57,031 nt of DNA from an uncultured Bacteroidales bacterium (GCA_947311115.1 CAMZKE010000010.1:1-57031), one strand, 5' to 3'; positions 16,882 to 24,512 are shown, counted from the stretch's first letter. The notes: a model not told the origin generated them from the letters alone. Numbers and translations are program-made.

Positions 16882-16947
16882 TTACAACTGCATATTAATT
16901 TGCAATTGCCACCACCAATTATTTGTATGTAAATTCTCTGTTATCAT
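16882..16947 (-). CDS. trpL: trp operon leader peptide
   Basis: A 21-codon frame starts at ATG 16947 and ends with TAA at 16882. It begins MITENLHTNN, then WWW (codons 11-13), and ends QLQINMQL. Three tandem Trp codons in a short frame between a promoter and a terminator ahead of trpE is the classical attenuation arrangement. The strand that can form the antiterminator covers the leader stop codon, so a ribosome terminating normally masks it and lets the terminator fold. A ribosome waiting at the Trp codons leaves it free. The first codons, ATG ATA ACA, are shared with the aro leader, hinting at common descent. Confidence 0.94.
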   Translation of the reverse strand: MITENLHTNNWWWQLQINMQL

Positions 16948-16955
16948 TTCTTTTG

Positions 16956-16988
16956 CAAATGTAGTATAAAAATTATTTTAAATGCAAA
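16956..16988 (-). promoter_or_regulatory. Promoter of the trp leader and operon
   Basis: On the minus strand TTTG (16988-16985) and TACATTTG (16963-16956) are 21 nt apart, the same as in the aro and his leader promoters. Only 8 nt separate the -7 box from the leader ATG, so the start of transcription would lie about 5 nt or less before the ATG. The leader mRNA would be nearly leaderless. Confidence 0.85.
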
Positions 16989-16999
16989 TATTTATTTTG

Positions 17000-17016
17000 T
17001 CAATTGATTAATTGAG
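17000..17016. promoter_or_regulatory. Palindrome between trp and argR promoters, candidate operator
   Basis: The plus strand reads TCAATTGATTAATTGAG, an inverted repeat of TCAATT/AATTGA. It starts 11 nt upstream of the trp -33 box. The copy before the aro promoter (10375-10391) has the same sequence at 15 of 17 positions and the same 11-nt distance. Because trp and argR are divergent it could also influence argR, but it does not look like an ARG box (TGAAT...ATTCA). Confidence 0.5.
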
Positions 17017-17139
17017 CAATTTTAATTCTTAATTTGTTCTAGTTTAATTCACTATTTTTTTTAATGTTGTTAAAAAAAATACGAATAGCCATAAAATCAT
17101 CATAACTTATTATTGTTATTAACATTTTATATAAATAAT

Positions 17140-17169
17140 TTTTATTAATAAAATTAATGTATATTTTTG
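17140..17169 (+). promoter_or_regulatory. argR promoter region with palindrome
   Basis: A TATTTTTG box (17162-17169) matches the TAnnTTTG consensus and would start transcription near 17173, about 15 nt before the argR ATG. A perfect 14-bp palindrome TTTTATTAATAAAA lies at 17140-17153 within the promoter spacer, where a repressor could act. Autoregulation by ArgR is possible. In such AT-rich DNA the palindrome could also be chance, and no good -33 TTTG was found. Confidence 0.45.
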
Positions 17170-17187
17170 CAGGGTAAATGTATATTT

Positions 17188-17661
17188 ATGCAAGGAAAAA
17201 CTGAAAGGTTAATAAAGATAAAGCAAATTCTTATTGAAAATAAAATTTCAAAACAAGAAGAATTATTAAAGATATTAGTCGATAACGGCTTTACGCTGAC
17301 ACAAGCAACGCTTTCTCGTGATTTAAAAGAATTAAATGTTGGAACAAAATATGATAAAAATTTTGGGCATATTTACTTTGTTGAAGAAGAAAAACAAATA
17401 AAAAAAGATGCTGAAGCAATTGAATTAGATTCAGTTATGTCGCTTGAAATATCAGCGAATCTAGCTGTGTTAAAAACCTATCCGGGTTTTGCAAATAGTG
17501 TAGGTGCTATTATCGATAAAAGGAATATTCCTGAAATTATAGGAACTGTTGCAGGTAACGATACGGTTCTTATAATAATAAAAGAAAATCTAAAAAAAAC
17601 AGATTTTTTAAATTCCTTAAGTAAGGAATTTCTTAACATTTTTAAAATTTTAAAACCTTGA
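17188..17661 (+). CDS. argR: Arginine repressor ArgR
   Basis: A 157-residue ArgR/AhrC-family regulator, a hexameric repressor that binds ARG boxes with arginine as corepressor. The winged-helix DNA-binding domain is residues 1 to about 70, with the recognition segment TLTQATLSRDLKELNV. The C-terminal oligomerisation and ligand domain has GFANSVGAIID and GTVAGNDTVLIII. In E. coli the ligand motif is GTxAGDDT; here the first Asp is Asn. I choose the ATG at 17188. An upstream TTG at 17167 would add seven residues but lies in the -7 box. It is divergent from trp and directly upstream of carAB, a typical ArgR target. Confidence 0.93.
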   Translation: MQGKTERLIKIKQILIENKISKQEELLKILVDNGFTLTQATLSRDLKELNVGTKYDKNFGHIYFVEEEKQIKKDAEAIELDSVMSLEISANLAVLKTYPGFANSVGAIIDKRNIPEIIGTVAGNDTVLIIIKENLKKTDFLNSLSKEFLNIFKILKP

Positions 17662-17680
17662 TTTTTCAAGGTTTTTTTTT
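17652..17680 (+). terminator. Terminator overlapping the argR stop codon
   Basis: AAAACCTTGA and TCAAGGTTTT form a 10-bp stem with a TTTT loop, and T's continue after it. The 5' arm contains the last codons of argR, AAA CCT TGA. A ribosome finishing argR would sit on this arm and could prevent the hairpin, so termination may depend on how well argR is translated. Only about 15 nt lie between it and the carA start, and no promoter was seen for carA in that space. Confidence 0.8.
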
Positions 17681-17695
17681 AATAAAATTTTTATA

Positions 17696-18775
17696 ATGAA
17701 GAAAGCAAAATTAATTTTACAAGATGGTACAAGTTTCAATGGCTATTCTTTTGGATATCAGTCATCGGTTTCGGGCGAATTGGTGTTTAATACCGCAATG
17801 ACAGGCTATCCGGAGAGTTTAACAGACCCATCGTACAAGGGACAAATGTTGGTTGCAACATATCCTTTAATTGGTAATTACGGTGTACCAAATAAAGCTA
17901 AGCAAGATAGTATGCTTGAGTTTTACGAGTCTGACAAAATTCAAATTTCAGCATTAGTAATCTCTGAATATTCGCAAAAATATAATCATTGGAATGCAGA
18001 AAAAAGTTTGAACGAATGGATGCAAGAAAATAAAATACCTGGAATTTATGGTATAGATACACGTTTACTTACGTCTATTCTTCGCGAAAAAGGTTCAATG
18101 TTAGGCAAAATTATTATTGATGATGTAGATGTAGATTTTTACGATCCAAATACTCAAAATTTAGTTGATTTGGTTAGTATTAACGAAGTGCAAATATATG
18201 GAAGTGGCGATGTTAAAATTTTACTTATTGATTGTGGAGTTAAAAATAATATTATTCGGCATTTGCTTTCACGAAATGTAACTGTTATTCGAGTACCTTG
18301 GAACTACGATATATCACAAATAGAATATGATGGTTTGTTTATTTCTAACGGACCGGGAAATCCGGAAATATGTGTGCCAACAATAAAAAATTTAAAATTA
18401 GCTTTCAAAAACGAAGAACCAATTTTTGGAATTTGTCTCGGTCATCAGTTAATGGCTTTGGCAGAAGGTGCAAAAACATACAAGCTAAAATACGGACATC
18501 GAAGTCATAATCAGCCTGTGCTAAAAGTTAGAACTAACAAAGCGTATATAACATCGCAAAATCATGGTTTTGCTGTTGATGATAAATCAATTGATGAAAA
18601 TTGGGAAAGTCTTTTTGTAAACCTAAACGATAATACAAACGAAGGGCTAAAACATAAAACAAAGCCGTTTTTTTCAACTCAATTTCATCCTGAAGCATCT
18701 GGAGGTCCAACAGATACGGAGTTTTTATTCGATGAGTTTATTGAAATGGTTAAATCTTCAAAACAACTAAAATAA
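17696..18775 (+). CDS. carA: Carbamoyl-phosphate synthase small subunit
   Basis: A 359-residue glutaminase subunit that feeds ammonia to CarB for carbamoyl phosphate, the precursor of arginine and pyrimidines. The N-terminal CPSase-small domain (1 to about 150) includes FNTAMTGYPESLTDPSY. The C-terminal class I amidotransferase has Cys247 in GICLGHQLMA and His331/Glu333 in TQFHPEASGGP. The stop TAA shares its last A with the carB ATG (1-bp overlap). It follows argR by 34 bp across a terminator. Confidence 0.97.
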   Translation: MKKAKLILQDGTSFNGYSFGYQSSVSGELVFNTAMTGYPESLTDPSYKGQMLVATYPLIGNYGVPNKAKQDSMLEFYESDKIQISALVISEYSQKYNHWNAEKSLNEWMQENKIPGIYGIDTRLLTSILREKGSMLGKIIIDDVDVDFYDPNTQNLVDLVSINEVQIYGSGDVKILLIDCGVKNNIIRHLLSRNVTVIRVPWNYDISQIEYDGLFISNGPGNPEICVPTIKNLKLAFKNEEPIFGICLGHQLMALAEGAKTYKLKYGHRSHNQPVLKVRTNKAYITSQNHGFAVDDKSIDENWESLFVNLNDNTNEGLKHKTKPFFSTQFHPEASGGPTDTEFLFDEFIEMVKSSKQLK

Positions 18776-21700
18776 TGGAAATTAAAAATATAAATAAAGT
18801 ATTAGTTTTAGGTTCTGGAGCTTTAAAAATTGGAGAAGCAGGCGAGTTCGATTATTCTGGTTCGCAGGCATTAAAAGCTCTTAAAGAGGAAGGAATTACC
18901 ACCGTTTTAGTAAATCCGAATATTGCTACCATACAAACATCGAAAGATATTGCTGATATAATTTACTATTTACCTGTTACACCTGAGTTTGTTGAACAGA
19001 TTATAATAAAAGAAAAACCACAGGGAATTTTATTGGCATTTGGAGGGCAAACTGCACTGAATTGTGGTGTAAAAATGTATGAAAATGGTATTTTTGAGAA
19101 ATATAATCTGCAAGTACTCGGAACACCCGTGCAGTCGATTATTGATACTGAAGATAGAGAAAAATTTGTTAATAAACTTAACGAAATAAATGTAAAAACA
19201 GCTATAAGCAATGCAACAACAAGTATTAACGATGCTTTAAAAGCTGCTAATAAAATTGGTTATCCTGTAATTTTACGTGCGGCATATACTCTTGGAGGTC
19301 AAGGAAGTGGCTTCTGTAATAACGATAAAGAGTTAAAAGAACTTGCAAAAACAGCTTTTTCATTTTCTCCTCAAGTATTGGTTGAAGAGTCGCTTAAAGG
19401 ATGGAAAGAGGTTGAATACGAGGTGGTTCGCGATAAGTTTGATAATTGTATTACTGTTTGTAATATGGAAAACTTCGATCCTCTCGGAATTCATACAGGC
19501 GAGAGTATTGTGGTGGCACCATCGCAAACATTAACAAATTCTGAGTATCATAAACTTAGAGAAATAGCAATAAATGTTATTAAGAAAATAGGTGTAGTTG
19601 GCGAGTGTAATGTACAATATGCTTTAGACCCAAAATCTGAGGATTATCGTGTTATTGAGGTAAATGCTCGACTTTCTCGTTCTTCGGCTTTAGCTTCTAA
19701 AGCAACGGGGTATCCACTTGCATTTGTAGCCGCAAAATTGGGCTTAGGTTACGGTTTGCACCAACTTAAAAACAGTGTAACTAAAACTACTACAGCTTTT
19801 TTTGAGCCAGCTTTAGATTATATTGTAGTTAAATTACCACGTTGGGATTTAAACAAGTTTGCCGGAGTAACACGCGAAATTGGTTCGTCAATGAAAAGCG
19901 TTGGCGAAGTAATGGCTATTGGGCGAAGTTTTGAAGAGGCAATTCAAAAAGGATTGCGTATGATAGGACAAGGAATGCACGGTTTTACTGCTAATAAAGA
20001 TTTTGAAATTAATGATGTTGAGAGTGAGTTGAATAAACCTACCGATATGCGAATTTTTATTATTGCAAATGCTTTAAAACAAGGTTTTTCGCTTAGTAAA
20101 ATTCACGAGCTTACAAAAATTGATAATTGGTTTTTAAGTAAATTAAAAAATATTATTGATACTGAAAATAGTTTGTCAGAGTATAATTCGTTACAAACTA
20201 TTGGTAAAGAAAAAATTTTATATGCTAAACAAAACGGATTTTCCGATTTTCAAATTGCTAGAATTGTGCTTAAAAGTTCTGATGATAATATTGATGTTGA
20301 TTTACAAATGGTTAGGCTGTATAGAAAGCAAAATAATATACTTCCAGTTGTAAAACAGATAGATACACTTGCCGGCGAATTTCCTGCACAAACAAATTAT
20401 TTGTATTTAACATATCACGGAATTAAATCGGATATTAATTATGAAAATGATAACAAATCGGTTATAGTGCTCGGCTCAGGTGCGTACAGAATTGGTAGCA
20501 GTGTTGAGTTTGATTGGTGTAGTGTAAACTCGCTAAATACCGTTACTAAATCAGGCTATAGGTCGGTAATGATAAATTTTAATCCGGAAACGGTAAGTAC
20601 AGATTATGATTTATGCGACCGTTTATATTTTGATGAGCTTTCGTTTGAGCGAGTTCAAGATATTATCGATTTAGAAACACCAAAAGGAGTAATTGTTTCA
20701 GTTGGTGGGCAAATTCCAAATAATTTAGCTTTACGTTTGCACAACGAAAATGTGAATATTCTGGGAACATCGCCTATCTCTATTGATAGGGCAGAGGATA
20801 GAAATAAATTTTCGTCGATGCTCGATAAATTAAAAATTGACCAACCACGTTGGAAAGAGCTTACAAGTTTAGACGATATTTATAAATTTTCTGATGAGGT
20901 TGGGTTTCCTATTTTAATACGTCCATCCTATGTTCTTTCCGGTGCTGCAATGAATGTTGTGTCGAATAAAACAGAGCTTGAACATTTTTTAGTTCTTGCA
21001 ACAAAAGTTTCAAAAAAGCACCCTGTTGTGGTTTCAGAGTTTATTGAACAAGCTAAAGAAATTGAGTTTGATGCGGTAGCTAAAAACGGCGAAGTTCTTA
21101 TTTATGCTATATCTGAACATATTGAGTATGCAGGTGTTCACTCTGGTGATGCTACTTTGGTTTTTCCACCTCAAAAAATTTATTTCGAAACTATAAGGCG
21201 AATAAAAAAAGTGGCTAAACAAATTGCAAAAGAGTTAAAACTTTCCGGCCCTTTTAATATGCAGTTTTTGGCAAAAAATAACGATGTAAAAGTTATTGAA
21301 ACAAATGTGCGTGCATCAAGAAGTTTTCCTTTTGTATCAAAAGTTTCTAATCAAAATTTTATTGAGCTTGCCACTAAAGTGATGTTAGGTTTAGATGTTG
21401 ATAAACCGGAAAAATCAATTTTTGAATTGGAGTATATTGGAGTTAAAGCATCGCAATTTTCATTTTCACGATTATCAAAATCAGACCCTGTTTTGGGAGT
21501 TGATATGTCGTCAACAGGCGAAGTTGCTTGTATTGGTGACGATTATTACGAGGCTATTTTAAAAGCAATGTTGTCGGTTGGTTATAAAATACCTAAAAAA
21601 GGAGTTATGGTTTCTAGTGGCGATATTCGTTCTAAAGTTGAGCTTTTAAACTCGTGTAGAGCAATTCAAAATATGGGATTGCAAATATATGCAACCAAAG

Positions 21701-21999
21701 GAACTTCCAATTTTTTAGAAAAAAATGGAGTTTTTGCAAAAGTGTTAAATTGGCCTGACAGTAATAAACAACCAAATGTAATTGATTATATGAAAACAGG
21801 TAAAATAGATTTTGTTGTAAATATTCCAAAAGATTTAACTGAAGATGAATTAAATAATGATTATCAAATAAGGCGAAATGCAATTGATTTGAATATTCCG
21901 CTTATTACAAATGCAAGGCTGGCAAGTGCATTTATTATGGCGTTTACTTCGTTAGAATTTAGTGAGTTATTGGTAAAAAGTTATGAAGAGTATTTGTAA
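18775..21999 (+). CDS. carB: Carbamoyl-phosphate synthase large subunit
   Basis: A 1074-residue enzyme, full length for the family. It has two homologous ATP-grasp halves, the first starting VLVLGSGALKIGEAGEFDYSG and the second VIVLGSGAYRIGSSVEFDW (near residue 565). An oligomerisation region sits between them, and an MGS-like allosteric domain is at the C-terminus, about residues 940-1074. LRAAYTLGGQGSGF and VNARLSRSSALASKATGYPLA carry the ATP- and metal-binding residues of the carboxyphosphate domain; LIRPSYVLSGAAM is the equivalent in the second half. The -33 box of the his leader promoter begins 12 nt after its stop. Confidence 0.97.
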   Translation: MEIKNINKVLVLGSGALKIGEAGEFDYSGSQALKALKEEGITTVLVNPNIATIQTSKDIADIIYYLPVTPEFVEQIIIKEKPQGILLAFGGQTALNCGVKMYENGIFEKYNLQVLGTPVQSIIDTEDREKFVNKLNEINVKTAISNATTSINDALKAANKIGYPVILRAAYTLGGQGSGFCNNDKELKELAKTAFSFSPQVLVEESLKGWKEVEYEVVRDKFDNCITVCNMENFDPLGIHTGESIVVAPSQTLTNSEYHKLREIAINVIKKIGVVGECNVQYALDPKSEDYRVIEVNARLSRSSALASKATGYPLAFVAAKLGLGYGLHQLKNSVTKTTTAFFEPALDYIVVKLPRWDLNKFAGVTREIGSSMKSVGEVMAIGRSFEEAIQKGLRMIGQGMHGFTANKDFEINDVESELNKPTDMRIFIIANALKQGFSLSKIHELTKIDNWFLSKLKNIIDTENSLSEYNSLQTIGKEKILYAKQNGFSDFQIARIVLKSSDDNIDVDLQMVRLYRKQNNILPVVKQIDTLAGEFPAQTNYLYLTYHGIKSDINYENDNKSVIVLGSGAYRIGSSVEFDWCSVNSLNTVTKSGYRSVMINFNPETVSTDYDLCDRLYFDELSFERVQDIIDLETPKGVIVSVGGQIPNNLALRLHNENVNILGTSPISIDRAEDRNKFSSMLDKLKIDQPRWKELTSLDDIYKFSDEVGFPILIRPSYVLSGAAMNVVSNKTELEHFLVLATKVSKKHPVVVSEFIEQAKEIEFDAVAKNGEVLIYAISEHIEYAGVHSGDATLVFPPQKIYFETIRRIKKVAKQIAKELKLSGPFNMQFLAKNNDVKVIETNVRASRSFPFVSKVSNQNFIELATKVMLGLDVDKPEKSIFELEYIGVKASQFSFSRLSKSDPVLGVDMSSTGEVACIGDDYYEAILKAMLSVGYKIPKKGVMVSSGDIRSKVELLNSCRAIQNMGLQIYATKGTSNFLEKNGVFAKVLNWPDSNKQPNVIDYMKTGKIDFVVNIPKDLTEDELNNDYQIRRNAIDLNIPLITNARLASAFIMAFTSLEFSELLVKSYEEYL

Positions 22000-22011
22000 A
22001 AGTAAAATATA

Positions 22012-22044
22012 TTTGCAAATCAAAGAAATTTTTACATACATTTG
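22012..22044 (+). promoter_or_regulatory. Promoter of the his leader and operon
   Basis: TTTG (22012-22015) and TACATTTG (22037-22044) are separated by exactly 21 nt, as in the aro and trp leader promoters. Transcription should start near 22048, about 17 nt before the leader ATG. It sits immediately after carB. The TCAATT palindrome found before the aromatic promoters is absent. Confidence 0.85.
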
Positions 22045-22064
22045 CAAACAGTAAAAAAAGAAAA

Positions 22065-22124
22065 ATGAATTTTATACAATTACATCATTTACATCATCAT
22101 TTTATCAGTCCTCAGACTGTGTGA
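22065..22124 (+). CDS. hisL: his operon leader peptide
   Basis: A 19-residue frame, MNFIQLHHLHHHFISPQTV, holds five His codons (all CAT) within six codons. It resembles the E. coli HisL peptide with its His run, and sits between a promoter and a terminator ahead of hisG. After the His codons lies CTCAGAC (22111-22117), the perfect complement of GTCTGAG (22160-22166) in the terminator's 5' arm. CAGTC/GACTG around it can also form a small local hairpin overlapping the end of the frame. I infer classical attenuation: His shortage stalls the ribosome at the CAT codons, freeing CTCAGAC to form the antiterminator. Confidence 0.95.
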   Translation: MNFIQLHHLHHHFISPQTV

Positions 22125-22152
22125 TGTTGTAGTGTGTAAAAACTAAAAATAC

Positions 22153-22187
22153 AAATCCTGTCTGAGTAAATCAGATGGGATTTTTTA
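22153..22187 (+). terminator. Attenuator terminator of the his operon
   Basis: AAATCCTGTCTGA (22153-22165) pairs with TCAGATGGGATTT (22171-22183) as a continuous 13-bp stem including two G-T pairs. The loop is GTAAA and a T-run follows. It lies 40 nt before hisG. The 5' arm and loop (22160-22170) are also perfectly complementary to an 11-nt sequence after the terminator (22200-22210), so the same strand has three possible partners. Confidence 0.93.
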
Positions 22188-22226
22188 TTTCCACAAAGGT
22201 TTACTCAGACAAAAAAATAAAAAGAA

Positions 22227-23096
22227 ATGAGTAAACAAGAAGTAAAATTAAAAATTGCCGTTCAAAAAAAAGGCAGATTAAACGAAGACAGTATAAAACT
22301 GTTAAAAGATTGTGGAATTTCTATCGATAACGGAAAAGACCAGTTAAAAGCTTCGGCACGAAATTTCCCATTAGAAATTCTGTATTTGCGAAACTCCGAT
22401 ATTCCTCAATATCTTGAAGATGGGGTAGTAGATATTGCTATTGTAGGAGAAAATCTCCTTATCGAAAAGCAAAAAAATGTACAAATAATTAAAAAGCTTG
22501 GTTTTTCTAAATGCAGAGTATCTTTGGCTGTTCCAAAAGAATTTGCTGATGCAGATATAAGTTATTTTCAAGGAAAAAAAATAGCTACATCGTATCCAAA
22601 CACAGTAAAATCATATCTTAAAGAAAACAATATTGAAGCCGAAGTACATATTATTTCCGGCTCGGTAGAAATAGCGCCTAACATTGGTCTTGCCAATGGC
22701 ATTTGCGATATTGTAAGTAGCGGTTCTACTTTATTTAAAAATGGTTTGGTTGAAATTGAAACCATACTAAAATCGGAAGCAGTTTTAGCTAAATCGCCAA
22801 AGCTTTCAGACGATAAACAGGAAATACTCAATAAGTTATTATTCAGAATTGAAGCTGTGCAAGAAGCAAAAAACAAAAAATATATTTTGTTAAATGCTCC
22901 TAATAATAAAATTGATGAGATAAGTAAAATATTACCTGTATTGAAAAGCCCAACAATTTTACCTCTTGCCGAAAAAGGTTGGTGTTCTATACACTCGGTT
23001 ATTGAAAAGGGTAAGTTTTGGGAGGTAATTGACAAGCTTAAAGATGCGGGTGCTCAAGGAATATTAGTTATTCCAATAGAAAAAATGGTAATATAA
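22227..23096 (+). CDS. hisG: ATP phosphoribosyltransferase, long form
   Basis: A 289-residue HisG, the first step of His synthesis (ATP plus PRPP). The catalytic part begins KLKIAVQKKGRLNEDSIKLL. IVGENLLIEK follows near residue 74, and the PRPP-binding loop is ISGSVEIAPNIGLANGICDIVSSG near 150-170. The C-terminal ~75 residues, ending GAQGILVIPIEKMV, are the ACT-like regulatory domain of the long form. It is therefore a self-sufficient, His-inhibited enzyme that needs no HisZ. It is the first structural gene, 40 nt after the attenuator terminator. Confidence 0.97.
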   Translation: MSKQEVKLKIAVQKKGRLNEDSIKLLKDCGISIDNGKDQLKASARNFPLEILYLRNSDIPQYLEDGVVDIAIVGENLLIEKQKNVQIIKKLGFSKCRVSLAVPKEFADADISYFQGKKIATSYPNTVKSYLKENNIEAEVHIISGSVEIAPNIGLANGICDIVSSGSTLFKNGLVEIETILKSEAVLAKSPKLSDDKQEILNKLLFRIEAVQEAKNKKYILLNAPNNKIDEISKILPVLKSPTILPLAEKGWCSIHSVIEKGKFWEVIDKLKDAGAQGILVIPIEKMVI

Positions 23097-23209
23097 TGTT
23101 TTACAAAGTGTCAATTTATATCTAACAGGTTTTTTTAAAATAAGAAAAGTTAATTTGATTGATGAATATCTGTTAGGTCTTGTGTAACAAATTTTTAATA
23201 ATTAAAAAA

Positions 23210-24502
23210 ATGAATAAACTATATAAAATAAAAGTTTCTGATATAGATACAATCTATAATCGCCCAACAAAAAAATTGGAAGATTTAGAAAGTATTGTAA
23301 ACAAAGTTTTTAACGATATAAAAACTAAAGGAGATACTGCAATAGCAAAATATACAAAGCAGTTTGATAAGGTTGAATTAAATAGTTTTTGTGTTTCTGC
23401 CTCAGAAATAAGCAAAGCAAATAATGCTGTTTCCGATGAGTTAAAAACATCAATAAATTTGGCGAAAAACAATATTGAAAAATTTCACAAATCTCAGAGA
23501 ATAGAAAAACGAATTATTGAAACCACACAAGGTGTAGAATGTTGGCAAGAAAGTCGAGGAATAGAAAAAGTGGGAATATATATTCCCGGTGGTACAGCCC
23601 CATTATTTTCAACAGTTTTAATGCTGGCTATTCCTGCAAAAATTGCCGGTTGTAACCAAATAATTTTATGTACTCCGCCCAATAGTGCCGGAGAAATAGA
23701 TCCTGCAATTTTATACACTGCAAATTTAATTGGAGTAGAAAAAATTTATAAAGTTGGTGGCATACAGGCTATTGCCGCAATGACTTATGGTACAGAAACA
23801 ATTCCTAATGTGTATAAAATTTTTGGTCCGGGAAATCAGTTTGTAACTGTGGCAAAGCAAATTGCACAAAATAAAGGTATTGCAATTGATATGCCTGCCG
23901 GTCCTTCTGAGCTTATGCTTGTTGCCGATAACAGTTCTAATGCCGAATTTGTTGCAGCCGACTTATTATCGCAAGCCGAACACGGTGTTGATAGTCAGGT
24001 GGTTTGCCTTGTTGATAATGAAAAATTATTTATTGATATTGAAACTGAATTAAATAAACAATTGGCTAAATTGCCAAGAAAAGAGATTGCTTTGCAAACA
24101 TTGGCAAATTCAAAATTTGTATGTATTGAAGATAAACAGAAAACAATTGATGTAATTAATAAATATGCTCCCGAACATTTAATTCTATCAACAAATTACA
24201 ATGAATTTTACATGTCAAATGTGATGAATGCGGGTTCGGTATTTATAGGAAACTATACGCCTGAAAGTGCAGGAGATTACGCTTCTGGAACAAATCACAC
24301 CTTGCCAACCGATGGTTTTGCAAAAGCATATAGCGGAGTAAATTTAGACAGTTTTGTGAAAAAAATTACTTTTCAAAAAATAACAAAACAAGGTTTGCAA
24401 AATATTGGTAATGCTATTGAAATAATGGCTGATGCTGAGCAGCTTATGGCTCATAAAAATGCTGTAACAGTTCGGTTAAATAAAATAAATAACAAAAAAT
24501 AA
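23210..24502 (+). CDS. hisD: Histidinol dehydrogenase
   Basis: A 430-residue zinc enzyme catalysing the last two steps, histidinol to histidine. GIYIPGGTAPLFSTVLMLA binds NAD. GPSELMLVADN, SQAEHGVDSQV, the catalytic Glu-His in YAPEHLIL, and SAGDYASGTNHTLPT supply metal and active-site residues. I choose ATG 23210 (MNKLYKIKVSD), because the longer frame from 23180 uses TTG and ten non-family residues. A 113-bp gap to hisG contains the inverted pair CTAACAG (23122) / CTGTTAG (23170). Confidence 0.96.
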   Translation: MNKLYKIKVSDIDTIYNRPTKKLEDLESIVNKVFNDIKTKGDTAIAKYTKQFDKVELNSFCVSASEISKANNAVSDELKTSINLAKNNIEKFHKSQRIEKRIIETTQGVECWQESRGIEKVGIYIPGGTAPLFSTVLMLAIPAKIAGCNQIILCTPPNSAGEIDPAILYTANLIGVEKIYKVGGIQAIAAMTYGTETIPNVYKIFGPGNQFVTVAKQIAQNKGIAIDMPAGPSELMLVADNSSNAEFVAADLLSQAEHGVDSQVVCLVDNEKLFIDIETELNKQLAKLPRKEIALQTLANSKFVCIEDKQKTIDVINKYAPEHLILSTNYNEFYMSNVMNAGSVFIGNYTPESAGDYASGTNHTLPTDGFAKAYSGVNLDSFVKKITFQKITKQGLQNIGNAIEIMADAEQLMAHKNAVTVRLNKINNKK

Positions 24503-24512
24503 ATTGCAAAAT

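Noticed and set aside
17167-17187. TTG start giving a seven-residue longer ArgR
   Set aside because: The TTG lies inside the TATTTTTG promoter box (17162-17169), so it would precede the predicted transcription start; ATG 17188 fits the family N-terminus.
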